From Variovorax sp. 54 (GTDB lineage: Bacteria > Pseudomonadota > Gammaproteobacteria > Burkholderiales > Burkholderiaceae_C), in assembly GCF_002754375.1 (NCBI RefSeq), contig NZ_PEFF01000001.1, positions 3,244,501-3,308,500 of the forward strand: a stretch of DNA of 64,000 nt, read 5' to 3'. The position numbers and the translations under genes are program-made. Shown here piece by piece: positions 7,976 through 16,682 of this stretch (the stretch's first letter is position 1; the number at the start of each line of letters is the position of its first letter). Under the pieces are notes generated by a model that ran no database searches, was not told the DNA's origin, and saw only the letters and a program-made list of their open reading frames with translations.

Positions 7976-9264
7976 AACTGCTGCGCGCCATGCCCGGTGT
8001 GCTCGGCTGGCTGGTGCTGGCCGTGCTGTGCGCCTGGGCCTGGCACCTGAAGGACCCGCACCTGCGCTTCCTGCGCGAGGAAGAACTGCCGCTGCTGCTC
8101 GCCGCGCTGTGCGCCAGCGGCGCGATCGCCTGGCGCAGCGCGCGCGGCGCACGCCGTGTCGTGGCGCTGGCCCTGACGGCGGGCGCGATGCTGACGGCGC
8201 TGGGCCACGAGCTGGCGTCGCGCCAGCACCGGATGGAAGTGAACGCGGCTTCGGGCCCGGTGGCGCAGGCGCTCGGCGCGCGTTTCATCGTCGGGTATGA
8301 CGACGCGAACGACCTGCGCGAACTGGCCCGCCGGGGCCTGATCGGCGGCGTCTTCGTCACCGGCCGCAATGTGAAGGGCCGCAGCGCCGACACCCTGCGC
8401 GCGGAAATCGCCGGCCTGCAGGCGCTGCGACAGGCGGCCGGCCTGCCACCGCTGGTGGTGGCGACCGACCAGGAGGGCGGCGGCGTCTCGCGCCTGTCGC
8501 CGATGGTGCCGCACCAGCCGGCGCTCGCCAGCCTGCTGGACGCCGACGTGCCCGCACACGAACTGTTGCAACGTGCCCGCGCCTACGGCGCGCAGCAGGG
8601 CGGGGCGCTCGCCGCGCTGGGCATCACCCTGAACTTCAGCCCCGTGGTCGACCTGCGCCCCGGCCGCGCTCCGGGCCGCTGGGACCTGCACACCCGCATC
8701 GAGGAACGCGCCATTTCCAGCGACCCCGACATCACCGCGCAGGTGGCGCTCGCTTACGAGCAAGGCCTTGAATCGGCTGGCGTGCGCGGCACACTCAAGC
8801 ACTTTCCCGGCCTCGCCGGCGTGACCGAAGACACGCACCACGTAGGTGCCGAACTGCGCACGCCCGTGGCCCGCTTGGCCACACACGACTGGAAGCCGTT
8901 TCAAGACGTGTCGAAACATTCGGATGCCGCGATCATGCTGGGCCATGTCATCCTTGGGGAACTCGACGCGGACGCGCCGGTCTCTTTCTCACGCAAAATC
9001 GTGCAGCAGGTGATTCGAGGCGAATGGGGCTTTCTGGGCCTGCTCGTCACCGACGACCTCACGATGGGCGGGGCCTACAACCGAGGTCTTTGCAATGCCA
9101 CGCTGGGCGCACTCGACGCCGGGGTGGACCTGCTGCTCATCGCCTACGACCACGACAAGTATTTCGATGCCATGCACTGCGCGCTGGAAGGCGTGCGGCG
9201 CGGCGCGCTCGATCCCCGGGTGACGGAACGCCCGCGCGCGCCACGGCTCCAACCTCTTCGCTAG
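7972..9264 (+). CDS. Membrane-tethered GH3 beta-N-acetylhexosaminidase (NagZ-like)
   Basis: The C-terminal 330 residues form a glycoside hydrolase family 3 domain of the NagZ branch, which removes N-acetylglucosamine from peptidoglycan fragments. Key motifs are seen: DQEGGGVSRL, KHFPG (Lys276-His277), the EDTHHV loop that carries the NagZ general acid-base histidine, and VTDDLTMGG with the nucleophile at Asp361 or Asp362. Classical NagZ is a soluble cytoplasmic protein of about 340 residues; this one has an extra 85 residues with about three hydrophobic helices at the N-terminus, so it is probably membrane bound. It overlaps creD by 4 bp and precedes PBP1A by 18 bp, a context that links it to wall turnover. 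Confidence 0.88.
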   Translation: MKLLRAMPGVLGWLVLAVLCAWAWHLKDPHLRFLREEELPLLLAALCASGAIAWRSARGARRVVALALTAGAMLTALGHELASRQHRMEVNAASGPVAQALGARFIVGYDDANDLRELARRGLIGGVFVTGRNVKGRSADTLRAEIAGLQALRQAAGLPPLVVATDQEGGGVSRLSPMVPHQPALASLLDADVPAHELLQRARAYGAQQGGALAALGITLNFSPVVDLRPGRAPGRWDLHTRIEERAISSDPDITAQVALAYEQGLESAGVRGTLKHFPGLAGVTEDTHHVGAELRTPVARLATHDWKPFQDVSKHSDAAIMLGHVILGELDADAPVSFSRKIVQQVIRGEWGFLGLLVTDDLTMGGAYNRGLCNATLGALDAGVDLLLIAYDHDKYFDAMHCALEGVRRGALDPRVTERPRAPRLQPLR

Positions 9265-9282
9265 CCCCCTGGCCCCATCCCA

Positions 9283-11676
9283 ATGTCCCAAGAACCTCGT
9301 TCGTCCCAACCCGCCGGTGCGCTGCGCCAGCTCCCCTGGAAACGCATCGCCGGCTGGAGCGCCATCGCGGCCGGTGCCGGCGCCGTCGCGCTGTTGGGCG
9401 CCGCCATCGTGGGGGTGGTCGCCATCTACCCGAAGCTGCCCGACATCTCGGAGCTGGCCGACTACCGGCCCAAGCTGCCACTGCGCGTGTACACCGCCGA
9501 AGGCTCGCTGATCGGCGAGTTCGGCGAAGAGCGCCGCAACCTCACGCCCTTCGCGAACATTCCGCAGGTCATGAAAGATGCCGTGCAGGCCGTGGAAGAC
9601 GCGCGCTTCTACGACCACGGCGGCGTGGACTACAAGGGCTTCGCGCGCGCGGCCGTGGCCAGCTTCAAGGGCGGGCGCAAGCAGGGCGCCTCGACCATCA
9701 CGATGCAGGTGGCGCGCAACGTCTACCTGAGCTCGGAGCGCACGCTGAGCCGCAAGGCGTCGGAGATCGTGCTGGCCTTTCGGCTCGAGCAGCAGCTCAG
9801 CAAGGACCAGATCCTCGAGATCTACCTGAACCAGATCTACCTGGGCAACCGCGCCTACGGTTTTGCCGCTGCCTCCGAGGCCTACTTCGGCAAGCCGCTG
9901 CAGCAGGTGACCATTGCCGAAGCAGCCATGCTCGCCGGCCTGCCGAAGGCGCCGGGCGCCAACAACCCCGTGGCCAACCCGCGCCGTGCGCGGGCGCGCC
10001 AGCTCTACGTGATCGACCGCATGCACGAAACCGGCTTCATCACCGCCGAACAGGCGGCCGAGGCCAAGAAGGAAGAACTGCACCTGCGCGACGCCGCCGA
10101 TCCGAACCGGCTGCACGCCGAGTACGTCGCCGAAACCGTGCGCCAGATGATGTACGCGCAGTACGGCGACAGCATCTACACCAGCGGCATGAAGGTCTAC
10201 ACCTCGCTGGTGGCGGCCGACCAGGCGGCGGCGTACAAGTCGCTGCGCAAGGGCATCATGGATTACGAGCGCCGTCAGGTGTACCGCGGCCCCGAGAAGT
10301 TCGTCGACCTGCCGGCCAGCGGCCAGAAGGAAATTGACGAGGCCGTCGACGAAGCGCTGGCCGAACATCCCGACAACGGCGACGTGATCTCGGCCGTGGT
10401 GCTGGAAGCCAGCGCCAAGGAAGTGACCGTGGTGCGCGCCAACGGCGAAGCCTTCGAGATCTCGGGCGAGGGCCTGAAGCCCGCGCAGTCCGGCCTGGCC
10501 GCGAAGGCGCCGCCCAACATCAAGATCCGCCGCGGCGCCGTGATCCGCGTCGCGAAGACGCCGAAGAACACCTGGGAAATCACGCAGCTGCCCGAAGTGG
10601 AAGGCGCCTTCATCGCCATGGATCCGCGCAGCGGCGCCATCACCGCGCTGGTCGGCGGTTTCGACTTCGGCAAGAACAAGTTCAACCACGTGTCGCAGGC
10701 CTGGCGCCAGCCGGGCTCCAGCTTCAAGCCCTTCATCTATTCGGCCGCGCTCGAAAAAGGCTTCACGCCCGCCACCGTGGTGAACGACGCGCCGCTGGTC
10801 TTCGATGCCGCCGCCAACGGCGGCCAGCCCTGGGACCCGAAGAACTTCGACGGCACCTTCGAAGGCCCGATGCCGCTGCGCAATGCGCTCATGAAGTCGA
10901 AGAACCTGGTCACGCTGCGCGTGCTGCAGTCGATCGGCGCACCCTACGCGCAAGACTGGGTCACCAAGTTCGGCTTCGACAAGGACAAGCACCCGGCCAA
11001 CCTGCCGATGGGCCTGGGCGCCGGCTCGGTCACGCCGATGCAGATGGCGGTGGGCTATTCGGTGTTCGCCAACGGCGGCTACCGCGTGAACCCCTACCTC
11101 GTGACCCGTGTCACCGACCTCAAGGACAAGGTGCTGATGGAAACCGAGCCTCCGGCGCTCGACGAAAGCCGCCGCGCCATTCCCGCGCGCAATGCGTTCA
11201 TCATGGAATCGCTGCTGCAAAGCGTGGTCAAGGGCGGCTCCGGCTTCAAGGCCTACCAGGCGCTCAAGCGCGACGACCTGTACGGCAAGACCGGCACGAC
11301 CAACGATTCTTTCGACACATGGTTCGCGGGCTTCCAGCCGACGCGCGTGGGCATCGCCTGGGTCGGCTACGACACGCCGCGCCAGCTCGGCGTGCGCGGC
11401 GAAACCGGCGGCAGCCTGAGCCTGCCGATCTGGACCGGCTACATGCAGTCGGCGCTGCGTGGCGTGCCCGTGATGTTGCCGGCCGAACCGCCCGGCGTGG
11501 TGAGCATCGACGGCGAGTGGTACTTCGACGACTTCACGCCGGGCCACAACGTGGCGAGCCTGGGCCTGGAAAGTGCCGAGCAGCCGATACAGCCGGTCGA
11601 AGTGCTGACCGGTGCGCCGGTGGGCGCACCGCCGCCACCTGAAGAACGCAACCGCATCCTCGATTTCTTCCGCTAG
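9283..11676 (+). CDS. mrcA: Penicillin-binding protein 1A, bifunctional peptidoglycan synthase
   Basis: This class A PBP polymerises glycan strands and cross-links peptides. At 797 residues it has the usual length. After a short cytoplasmic tail and a membrane helix (about 18-44) comes the GT51 domain with EDARFYDHGGVD (Glu105), then LSKDQILEIYLNQIYLG, an OB-like insert, and the transpeptidase domain with PGSSFKPF (nucleophile Ser479) and YGKTGTT (Lys669). It is the last gene of the creD operon and is followed by a strong terminator. No clear ribosome site is visible in the 18-bp gap after the GH3 gene, so coupling by readthrough is likely. Confidence 0.95.
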   Translation: MSQEPRSSQPAGALRQLPWKRIAGWSAIAAGAGAVALLGAAIVGVVAIYPKLPDISELADYRPKLPLRVYTAEGSLIGEFGEERRNLTPFANIPQVMKDAVQAVEDARFYDHGGVDYKGFARAAVASFKGGRKQGASTITMQVARNVYLSSERTLSRKASEIVLAFRLEQQLSKDQILEIYLNQIYLGNRAYGFAAASEAYFGKPLQQVTIAEAAMLAGLPKAPGANNPVANPRRARARQLYVIDRMHETGFITAEQAAEAKKEELHLRDAADPNRLHAEYVAETVRQMMYAQYGDSIYTSGMKVYTSLVAADQAAAYKSLRKGIMDYERRQVYRGPEKFVDLPASGQKEIDEAVDEALAEHPDNGDVISAVVLEASAKEVTVVRANGEAFEISGEGLKPAQSGLAAKAPPNIKIRRGAVIRVAKTPKNTWEITQLPEVEGAFIAMDPRSGAITALVGGFDFGKNKFNHVSQAWRQPGSSFKPFIYSAALEKGFTPATVVNDAPLVFDAAANGGQPWDPKNFDGTFEGPMPLRNALMKSKNLVTLRVLQSIGAPYAQDWVTKFGFDKDKHPANLPMGLGAGSVTPMQMAVGYSVFANGGYRVNPYLVTRVTDLKDKVLMETEPPALDESRRAIPARNAFIMESLLQSVVKGGSGFKAYQALKRDDLYGKTGTTNDSFDTWFAGFQPTRVGIAWVGYDTPRQLGVRGETGGSLSLPIWTGYMQSALRGVPVMLPAEPPGVVSIDGEWYFDDFTPGHNVASLGLESAEQPIQPVEVLTGAPVGAPPPPEERNRILDFFR

Positions 11677-11699
11677 CCAGCGGCGAAATCACCCAAAGA

Positions 11700-11753
11700 C
11701 GCGGGGGACGCGCGGTGCCTACACTCGGTGCCGCGGCCCCCGCGATTTTTTTT
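11700..11753 (+). terminator. Rho-independent terminator after mrcA
   Basis: The arms CGCGGGGG (11700-11707) and CCCCCGCG (11737-11744) pair, with further G-C and G-T pairing inside, and eight T residues follow. It ends 33 bp before the next start codon. Confidence 0.85.
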
Positions 11754-11786
11754 GTCTTTTCTCTTCTCTCCCCTTTTCTCGCATCC

Positions 11787-12392
11787 ATGGAAATCCTCAC
11801 CCTGGTGGCACTCATTGCCGCCGGCTTCTACCTCCTGAAGTCCAAGGAACAGCGTCAGCGCATCGGGCTGCTCGGTCGCCATCTGGGCCGCTACCAGATC
11901 GAAAAGCTGATGGAGAGCCTGACCCAGGGCTACCTGCGCTGCCTCGGCGAAGACGACGCCGAGCGTCGCCTGCAGATCTGGCACCTGCTCGACGCCACCG
12001 AGGAAAAGCTCGCCGCCCAGTTCGAAACCTTCGCCGCCGAGCTGGCACGCGAACCCGAAGCCGACACGCGCGTGAGCCGCCTGCCGGTGGCCTTGCCGTT
12101 CGCCACCACGCTGTTCCCGTCTGCGAGTTTCGACCTGCGCGAAGCGCTGCGGATTCACGCGCGCGGCATCGCGGGCGTGGCGAAGAACGCCGCAGGCCGT
12201 TCGCCGAAATCGAAGGCCTTCACGATGTCGGCCGAGCTGTTCCTGATGCAGCACACCTGCCACTGGTTCTGCAAATCAAAGGCCGTGGCCTCGGCGCGCA
12301 TGCTGGCGCGGCACCAGACCTCGTACGAGCAATTGCTCGAAGCCGTGAGCCCGGAGACGCGCGAGGCGTATCGCGCGCTGGTCGGTCAGTGA
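11787..12392 (+). CDS. Conserved hypothetical protein with N-terminal membrane helix
   Basis: The 201-residue product begins MEILTLVALIAAGFYLL, a single signal-anchor helix, and continues as a mostly helical soluble domain with no motif I recognise. Features include an acidic cluster LGEDDAERR near residue 50, and HTCHWFC near residue 154, a possible metal or redox site. It lies between the mrcA terminator and the convergent creC gene (no gap: the two genes overlap by 7 bp at their 3' ends). The ATG is preceded by a 33-base almost pure pyrimidine leader without a Shine-Dalgarno site. Function unknown. Confidence 0.8.
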   Translation: MEILTLVALIAAGFYLLKSKEQRQRIGLLGRHLGRYQIEKLMESLTQGYLRCLGEDDAERRLQIWHLLDATEEKLAAQFETFAAELAREPEADTRVSRLPVALPFATTLFPSASFDLREALRIHARGIAGVAKNAAGRSPKSKAFTMSAELFLMQHTCHWFCKSKAVASARMLARHQTSYEQLLEAVSPETREAYRALVGQ

Positions 12393-13828
12393 TGCGTTGA
12401 CAACAACGGCAGCGTGAGCGTCGCCACGGCGCCGCCGCGCGTGGCGTTGCCCAGGTCGATGCGGCCCCGGTGCAGCGTCGCGATCTCCTTCACGAACGCC
12501 AGCCCCAGCCCCGTGCTTTTCTTCTGACTGTGCGGCCGGGCGAGCGAATAGAACTTCTGGAAGACCTTGTCCTGCGCGTAGTCCGGAATGCCCGGGCCGT
12601 GGTCGCGCACATTGATGCGCGCGAGGCGCGAAGTGGTTTCCAGCGTCAGCAGCACCTCGCTGTCGGGCGGTGAAAAGTCGAGCGCGTTGTCGAGCAGATT
12701 GCTGATCGCGCGGCGCAGCAGAAACGGATCGCCTTCGACGCCCGCGGGCTCGCGGATGTTCACGATCAGCTGGATGCCGCGCCGGCCCGCAGCGGGTTGC
12801 GCGCTGGCGGCAATGTCTTCGATGAGTGGACCCAGCGCCACCGGTTCGGTGCGGTCGAGGGTGCGCCGCGTTTCGAGCGCGGTGAGCTCCATCATGCGGT
12901 CGACGATTTCCTGGATGCGCTGGGTTTCGCGTTCGATGTTTTTCAGGAAACGCTCGCGCTGGTCGTGCGGCATCTGCGGTTCCTGCAGCAGCTCGGCCGC
13001 GCCGCGAATGGCCGACAGCGGGCTCTTCACTTCGTGCGTGAAGGTCTGCACGTAGTCGGCCACGTAGTTGCGCCCGGTGAGCGCATCGCGCATTTCGCCG
13101 AAGCCGGTGCGCACCGCATCGACCGCGCGCCGCGCCATGCGCGACAGGCTCAGGCTGCGCTGCGCGCGCACCCAGGTCCAGTAGTCGCGGATCAGGCCGA
13201 AGGGCCGCACGAGCCACACCGAGACGATCACGGTGAGCAGCAGCAGCGCCAGCGCCGAACCGACGCCGACCCAGATGGTGCGCACGCGTGCGTCTTCGAC
13301 GAACTGGCCGAAGCTCTGCACCGGCTTGCCGACGCTGACGACGCCGACGATCTCGTCGTTCCAGCGGATCGGTGCGCCGACGTACATCACGGAGGTGCGC
13401 GGGTCGCCGTCGACGTCGCGCGAGGTGCGCGCGCCGTACAGGCCGCCGAGCGTGCGCTTCACGTCGCTCCACTGCGAATAGTCGTTGCCCAGGTGGCGGC
13501 CGAGCGAATCGAACATCACGCGGCCGGTGCGGTCGGTGACGTACACGCGCAGCTCGACCCGGCTCTTGTGCAGGTTGTAGATCTGGGCCGAGAACTCGCG
13601 CGTGTAGACGCTGCGAAACAGCGGCTCCAGCCGCGCCGTGTTGATCGCGCCGGCAATCACGTCCTGCTCGACGAGGCTGGCCATGAGCTGCGAGGTTTCG
13701 ACCAGTGATTCTTCGGCCGACTCGCGGTAGCGCGGGTCGATGTCGGAGACGACGCGGTACAGCAGGAAGGCGATGCCCGCCGTGTAGATCAGCAGGATGC
13801 CGATGAAGATCCGCGTGCGCCGCGTCAT
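12386..13828 (-). CDS. creC: CreC sensor histidine kinase
   Basis: CreC is the membrane sensor of the CreBC system, which responds to growth conditions and, in several Gram-negatives, to inhibition of low-molecular-weight PBPs. The 480-residue protein has two membrane helices (about 8-27 and 190-212) flanking a periplasmic sensor domain, a HAMP-like segment, the phosphoacceptor box FTHEVKSPLSAI with His265, and the ATPase boxes NLLDNALDFS, DHGPGIP and GLGLAFVKEI. The start ATG overlaps the creB stop (ATGA). The order creB-creC is that of enterobacteria, but creD lies 4.4 kb away in its own operon rather than downstream. Confidence 0.93.
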   Translation of the reverse strand: MTRRTRIFIGILLIYTAGIAFLLYRVVSDIDPRYRESAEESLVETSQLMASLVEQDVIAGAINTARLEPLFRSVYTREFSAQIYNLHKSRVELRVYVTDRTGRVMFDSLGRHLGNDYSQWSDVKRTLGGLYGARTSRDVDGDPRTSVMYVGAPIRWNDEIVGVVSVGKPVQSFGQFVEDARVRTIWVGVGSALALLLLTVIVSVWLVRPFGLIRDYWTWVRAQRSLSLSRMARRAVDAVRTGFGEMRDALTGRNYVADYVQTFTHEVKSPLSAIRGAAELLQEPQMPHDQRERFLKNIERETQRIQEIVDRMMELTALETRRTLDRTEPVALGPLIEDIAASAQPAAGRRGIQLIVNIREPAGVEGDPFLLRRAISNLLDNALDFSPPDSEVLLTLETTSRLARINVRDHGPGIPDYAQDKVFQKFYSLARPHSQKKSTGLGLAFVKEIATLHRGRIDLGNATRGGAVATLTLPLLSTHH

Positions 13829-14619
13829 GCCCTGCTGGCAGGCAGATCTTCGTGCAGCGCGTAGCCGGTGCCGCGCAGGGTGCGGATCGGCTCGACCTCG
13901 GGCGCGATGGTCTTGAGCTTGGCGCGCAGCGTCTTGATGTGCGCGTCGACCGTGCGGTCGAAGCTGTCGCTGGCGTCGTCCCAGACGAGCTGGAGCAGTT
14001 CGTCGCGCGTGAACACGCGCCCCGGGCGCTGGACCATGAGTTTCAGCAGGCCGTATTCGTAGCGCGAGAGTTCCAGCAGCCGTCCGTAGTAGCGGATTTG
14101 CATGCGCTCGCTGTCGAGCGAAAAGGGCGTTGCGGGGGTCTGTGGCGCCGCTGGAAGCGGCGCCGGCGCGTTTTGATGGGGTACCCCATGAATCGGCGCT
14201 GCGGCGGCTGGCGGGCTTCCTGCGCCGTTTCTGGCACTGCGCCGCAGGATGGTTCGGACCCGGGCGACCAGCTCCCGCGGGGAGAACGGCTTGGCAATGT
14301 AGTCGTCTGCACCGAGTTCGAGGCCCACCACGCGGTCTATTTCGTCGCTGCGGGCCGTCAAAAACACCATCGGTACCTCCGGGCCACCCATCGACTGATT
14401 CAGCGCCTGGAGGCGTTTGAAGAGCTCGAAGCCGTTCAGGTCGGGCAATCCGATGTCGAGGATGGCGAGCGCAGGGCGTTCCTGCGCGAACTGCGCGATG
14501 GCTTCTTCGGCCGTGGCGCACCAGACCGGCTGGAAGCCGTCGCTGCTCAAAACGTACTGGAGCGTGTCGGCGATGCCCGATTCGTCTTCGGCAATCAGGA
14601 TCCGGGGTTTGAAGCTCAT
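13825..14619 (-). CDS. creB: CreB response regulator
   Basis: This OmpR-type regulator of 264 residues has a receiver domain (1-122) with Asp55 in LAILDIGLPD, Thr in FLTARSD and Lys in IAKPFSP, a 45-residue Pro/Ala-rich linker, and a winged-helix DNA-binding domain ending IRTLRGTGYALHEDLP. The linker is longer than usual for the family. CreB binds the cre-tag TTCAC-N6-TTCAC, and one exact copy lies at 6400-6415 in front of creD and the VIT/exosortase operon. It is the first gene of the creBC transcript, with the origin-like non-coding region directly upstream. Confidence 0.93.
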   Translation of the reverse strand: MSFKPRILIAEDESGIADTLQYVLSSDGFQPVWCATAEEAIAQFAQERPALAILDIGLPDLNGFELFKRLQALNQSMGGPEVPMVFLTARSDEIDRVVGLELGADDYIAKPFSPRELVARVRTILRRSARNGAGSPPAAAAPIHGVPHQNAPAPLPAAPQTPATPFSLDSERMQIRYYGRLLELSRYEYGLLKLMVQRPGRVFTRDELLQLVWDDASDSFDRTVDAHIKTLRAKLKTIAPEVEPIRTLRGTGYALHEDLPASRA

Positions 14620-15188
14620 CCAGCGATGTTAGCGAGGCCCAAGGACGACCCGTGCCCGGTTTTTCGCCCGAGGCGCCGGAGACCGGCGCGGCCTTTCGCG
14701 GCTTTTTTTTTCGGGCGCGGCTTTTCCTCTTCCTGTCTTCTTATTCTTCTTATTCAAATTAGTAGTAGTAGATAAGGGTCGCACCCTTCTGTGGAAAGGT
14801 CACTTTTTCCTTGACGTGACAACGACTTGTCATGCCCGCGTCACTGTGCGCACCCGCGCTTCCGTGGTGTACCCGGAACTTGGACAACATGGGGTAACCC
14901 GCCGGCCCTGTGGATAACCGATGGCTTGTGCCAGAACTCTCCCCAGAGTTGTCCTTTGACAGCCTTCCGCAATTCTGCGAAAGGCGGTTTTCGGGTCGAG
15001 AAATTAAGTGCCTGTTAATTGAGCAGGTTGTAGATTTCCTTTGCAAATCAATAACTTGCAACGCCCCTACAGAGCAGTGCCGGGGTTATCCACAGAGTTG
15101 CCCCAGTTTTGTGGGGAGAACGCGTGGAGGAACCTTCGGGCGCGGCCCGGACCCAATCGGCTCCTTCACATGACGAAAAATCTCGAAC
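14620..15188. other. Long non-coding region with origin-like elements
   Basis: This is the only gap above 300 bp. From left to right it contains a GC-rich inverted segment and T8 run (about 14675-14712), a pyrimidine and AT-rich stretch (14725-14760), four tandem TAG triplets (14760-14771), a weak DnaA box CTTTCCACA on the minus strand (14790-14798), a perfect DnaA box TTATCCACA on the minus strand (14909-14917) and a perfect box on the plus strand (15086-15094). The flanking genes creB and the TerB-like gene diverge from it, so it also holds their promoters. I see no open reading frame with convincing coding character. An origin function is an inference; dnaA is absent from the window. Confidence 0.55.
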
Positions 15189-16148
15189 ATGACACCTTCT
15201 GAAACAAAAGCGATCGTCACTTTGAGCCTGCTGGCGGCCTTCGTCGACGGCGAAAAGCACGAACGCGAGCGCGCCGAGATCAAGCGCATTGCCGAGGGCC
15301 TGTCGCAGGCCGACGGCGTGAACCTGCCGACGATCTACCAGGACGTGCTCATGAAGCGGGTGTCGCTGGCATCGGTGGCCGGCGAGCTGAAAAGCGCCGA
15401 GTCGCGGCAGCTGGCGTACGAGATGGCGGTGTGCATGTGCGACGCCGACGGCGTGCAGTCGGAGCCCGAGCGGCTCTTCCTGATGGACGTGCGCAGCTCG
15501 CTCGGCCTGGACGCCTCGGCGGCGCAGTTCTCGCAGCGGGCGGAAGACATTGCCGCCGCGGTGCCGGCGGCTGTGGCGGTAACGGCTGCAACGGCAGCAA
15601 CGACCGCAGCCCCTGCGCCGCCGCAGGCGCCCGACAGCACCGAGCTGGACCGCGCGATCCTCAACGCCGCCATCCTCAACGGCGCGCTCGAGCTGCTGCC
15701 CGAGACGCTGTCGACCATGGCGATCATTCCGCTGCAGATGAAGCTGGTCTACCGCATCGGGCAGGCGCACGGCTACCAGCTGGACACCGGCCACATCAAG
15801 GATTTCCTGGCCACCGTGGGCGTGGGCCTGACCTCGCAGTACCTGGAGCAGGCCGGGCGCAAGCTGCTCGGCGGCTTGCTGGGCAAGGTCGGCGGCGGTC
15901 TGCTGGGCGGTCTCGGCAAGCAGGCCGTGAGCTCGGGCATGAGCTTCGCGTCGACCTATGCGCTCGGCCATGTGGCCAAGCGCTACTACGCGGGCGGGCG
16001 CACGCTGTCCACGCAGATGCTGAAGGACGCGTTCTCCAACGTGGTGAAGGAAGGACAGGGCCTGCAGACGCAGTACCTGCCGGCGATCCAGGAACGGGCG
16101 CGTACTTTGGACACGAGCCAGGTGCTGTCGCTCGTTAAAAACGCCTGA
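15189..16148 (+). CDS. TerB-like protein with C-terminal glycine-rich domain
   Basis: The first 120 residues form a helical TerB-like domain (acidic metal-site pattern AAFVDGEKHERERAEIKRI and MCDADGVQSEPER), a fold found in tellurite-resistance and phage-defence proteins. A Val/Ala/Thr/Pro-rich linker (about 125-150) leads to a second domain with LVYRIGQAHGY and the glycine-rich GLLGKVGGGLLGGLGKQ, which resembles the DUF697-like membrane-interacting region of related proteins. The 319-residue total fits TerB family proteins with this C-terminal extension. No other ter genes are nearby, so tellurite resistance should not be assumed. The ATG has no strong ribosome site. Confidence 0.78.
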   Translation: MTPSETKAIVTLSLLAAFVDGEKHERERAEIKRIAEGLSQADGVNLPTIYQDVLMKRVSLASVAGELKSAESRQLAYEMAVCMCDADGVQSEPERLFLMDVRSSLGLDASAAQFSQRAEDIAAAVPAAVAVTAATAATTAAPAPPQAPDSTELDRAILNAAILNGALELLPETLSTMAIIPLQMKLVYRIGQAHGYQLDTGHIKDFLATVGVGLTSQYLEQAGRKLLGGLLGKVGGGLLGGLGKQAVSSGMSFASTYALGHVAKRYYAGGRTLSTQMLKDAFSNVVKEGQGLQTQYLPAIQERARTLDTSQVLSLVKNA

Positions 16149-16162
16149 CTTTTTCCAGGGAT

Positions 16163-16250
16163 ACCGTGGAACCGGCTTTGCCGGGCCACCGGCATCGCCC
16201 CCGGCGAGGGGGTTGGCGCAGCGACACGAAGTGCGCGAAGCCTGGGGGAG
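16163..16250. repeat. Palindromic intergenic sequence, possible dispersed repeat
   Basis: The gap between the convergent TerB-like and cueR genes holds two short inverted repeats: CCGGCTTTGCCGG and CCCCCGGCGAGGGGG, followed by GCGCAGCGACACGAAGTGCGC, itself partly self-complementary. This kind of GC-rich palindrome chain is typical of dispersed extragenic repeats, and it could also end transcription from both sides. Only one copy is seen here. Confidence 0.35.
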
Positions 16251-16259
16251 TGCCTAGCG

Positions 16260-16682
16260 CTAGACCTGGCTCAGGTCGTCCAGGATCGGGCAGTCGGGCC
16301 GCGCATCGCCATGGCAGCAATGCACGAGGTGTGCGAGCGTGCTGCGCATCGACTGCATGTCGGCGATGCGCTGTTCGAGTTCACCGAGGTGCTTTTCGGC
16401 GATGCGCTTCACGCTCGAACTGGCGCGGCGGCGGTTGTGCCACAGGCCGACCAGTTCGGCGATTTCCTCCATCGAAAAACCCAGATCGCGCGAGCGCTTG
16501 ATGAAGCGCAGCGTGTGGATGTCGGCGTCGTTGTACTGCCGGTAGCCGCTCTCGGTGCGCGCCACCGCGGGCAGCAGGCCCAGACCTTCGTAGTGGCGCA
16601 CCATGCGCGCAGACACGCCCGACAGCCGCGCGGCCTCGCCGATGGCCACCTGGCGGCCAGGGGCCGTGGTCGCCGCCATCAT
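16260..16682 (-). CDS. cueR: CueR, Cu(I)-responsive MerR-family regulator
   Basis: The 140-residue protein has the MerR winged helix-turn-helix (VAIGEAARLSGVSARMVRHYE, then GYRQYNDADI), a dimerisation helix, and the metal loop CHGDARPDC near residue 122-130: two Cys separated by seven residues, as in CueR for Cu(I), Ag(I) and Au(I). It activates copper export genes by twisting promoters with a 19-bp spacer, and just such a promoter is found before copA. The start ATG overlaps the copZ stop (ATGATG), so copZ and cueR are one transcript, divergent from copA. Confidence 0.93.
   Translation of the reverse strand: MMAATTAPGRQVAIGEAARLSGVSARMVRHYEGLGLLPAVARTESGYRQYNDADIHTLRFIKRSRDLGFSMEEIAELVGLWHNRRRASSSVKRIAEKHLGELEQRIADMQSMRSTLAHLVHCCHGDARPDCPILDDLSQV

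Noticed and set aside
8989..11547. An 852-codon open frame on the minus strand opposite mrcA
   Set aside because: It is the mirror of PBP1A codons (Val, Ala, His, Arg-rich), has no ribosome site and no recognisable domain.
14760..14771. The TAG repeat as a microsatellite only
   Set aside because: Four short repeats are too few to be an unstable tract; their position next to AT-rich DNA and DnaA boxes gives a better reading.
15189..16148. Tellurite-resistance operon
   Set aside because: Only a TerB-like domain is present; no terA, terC, terD or terZ lie nearby.
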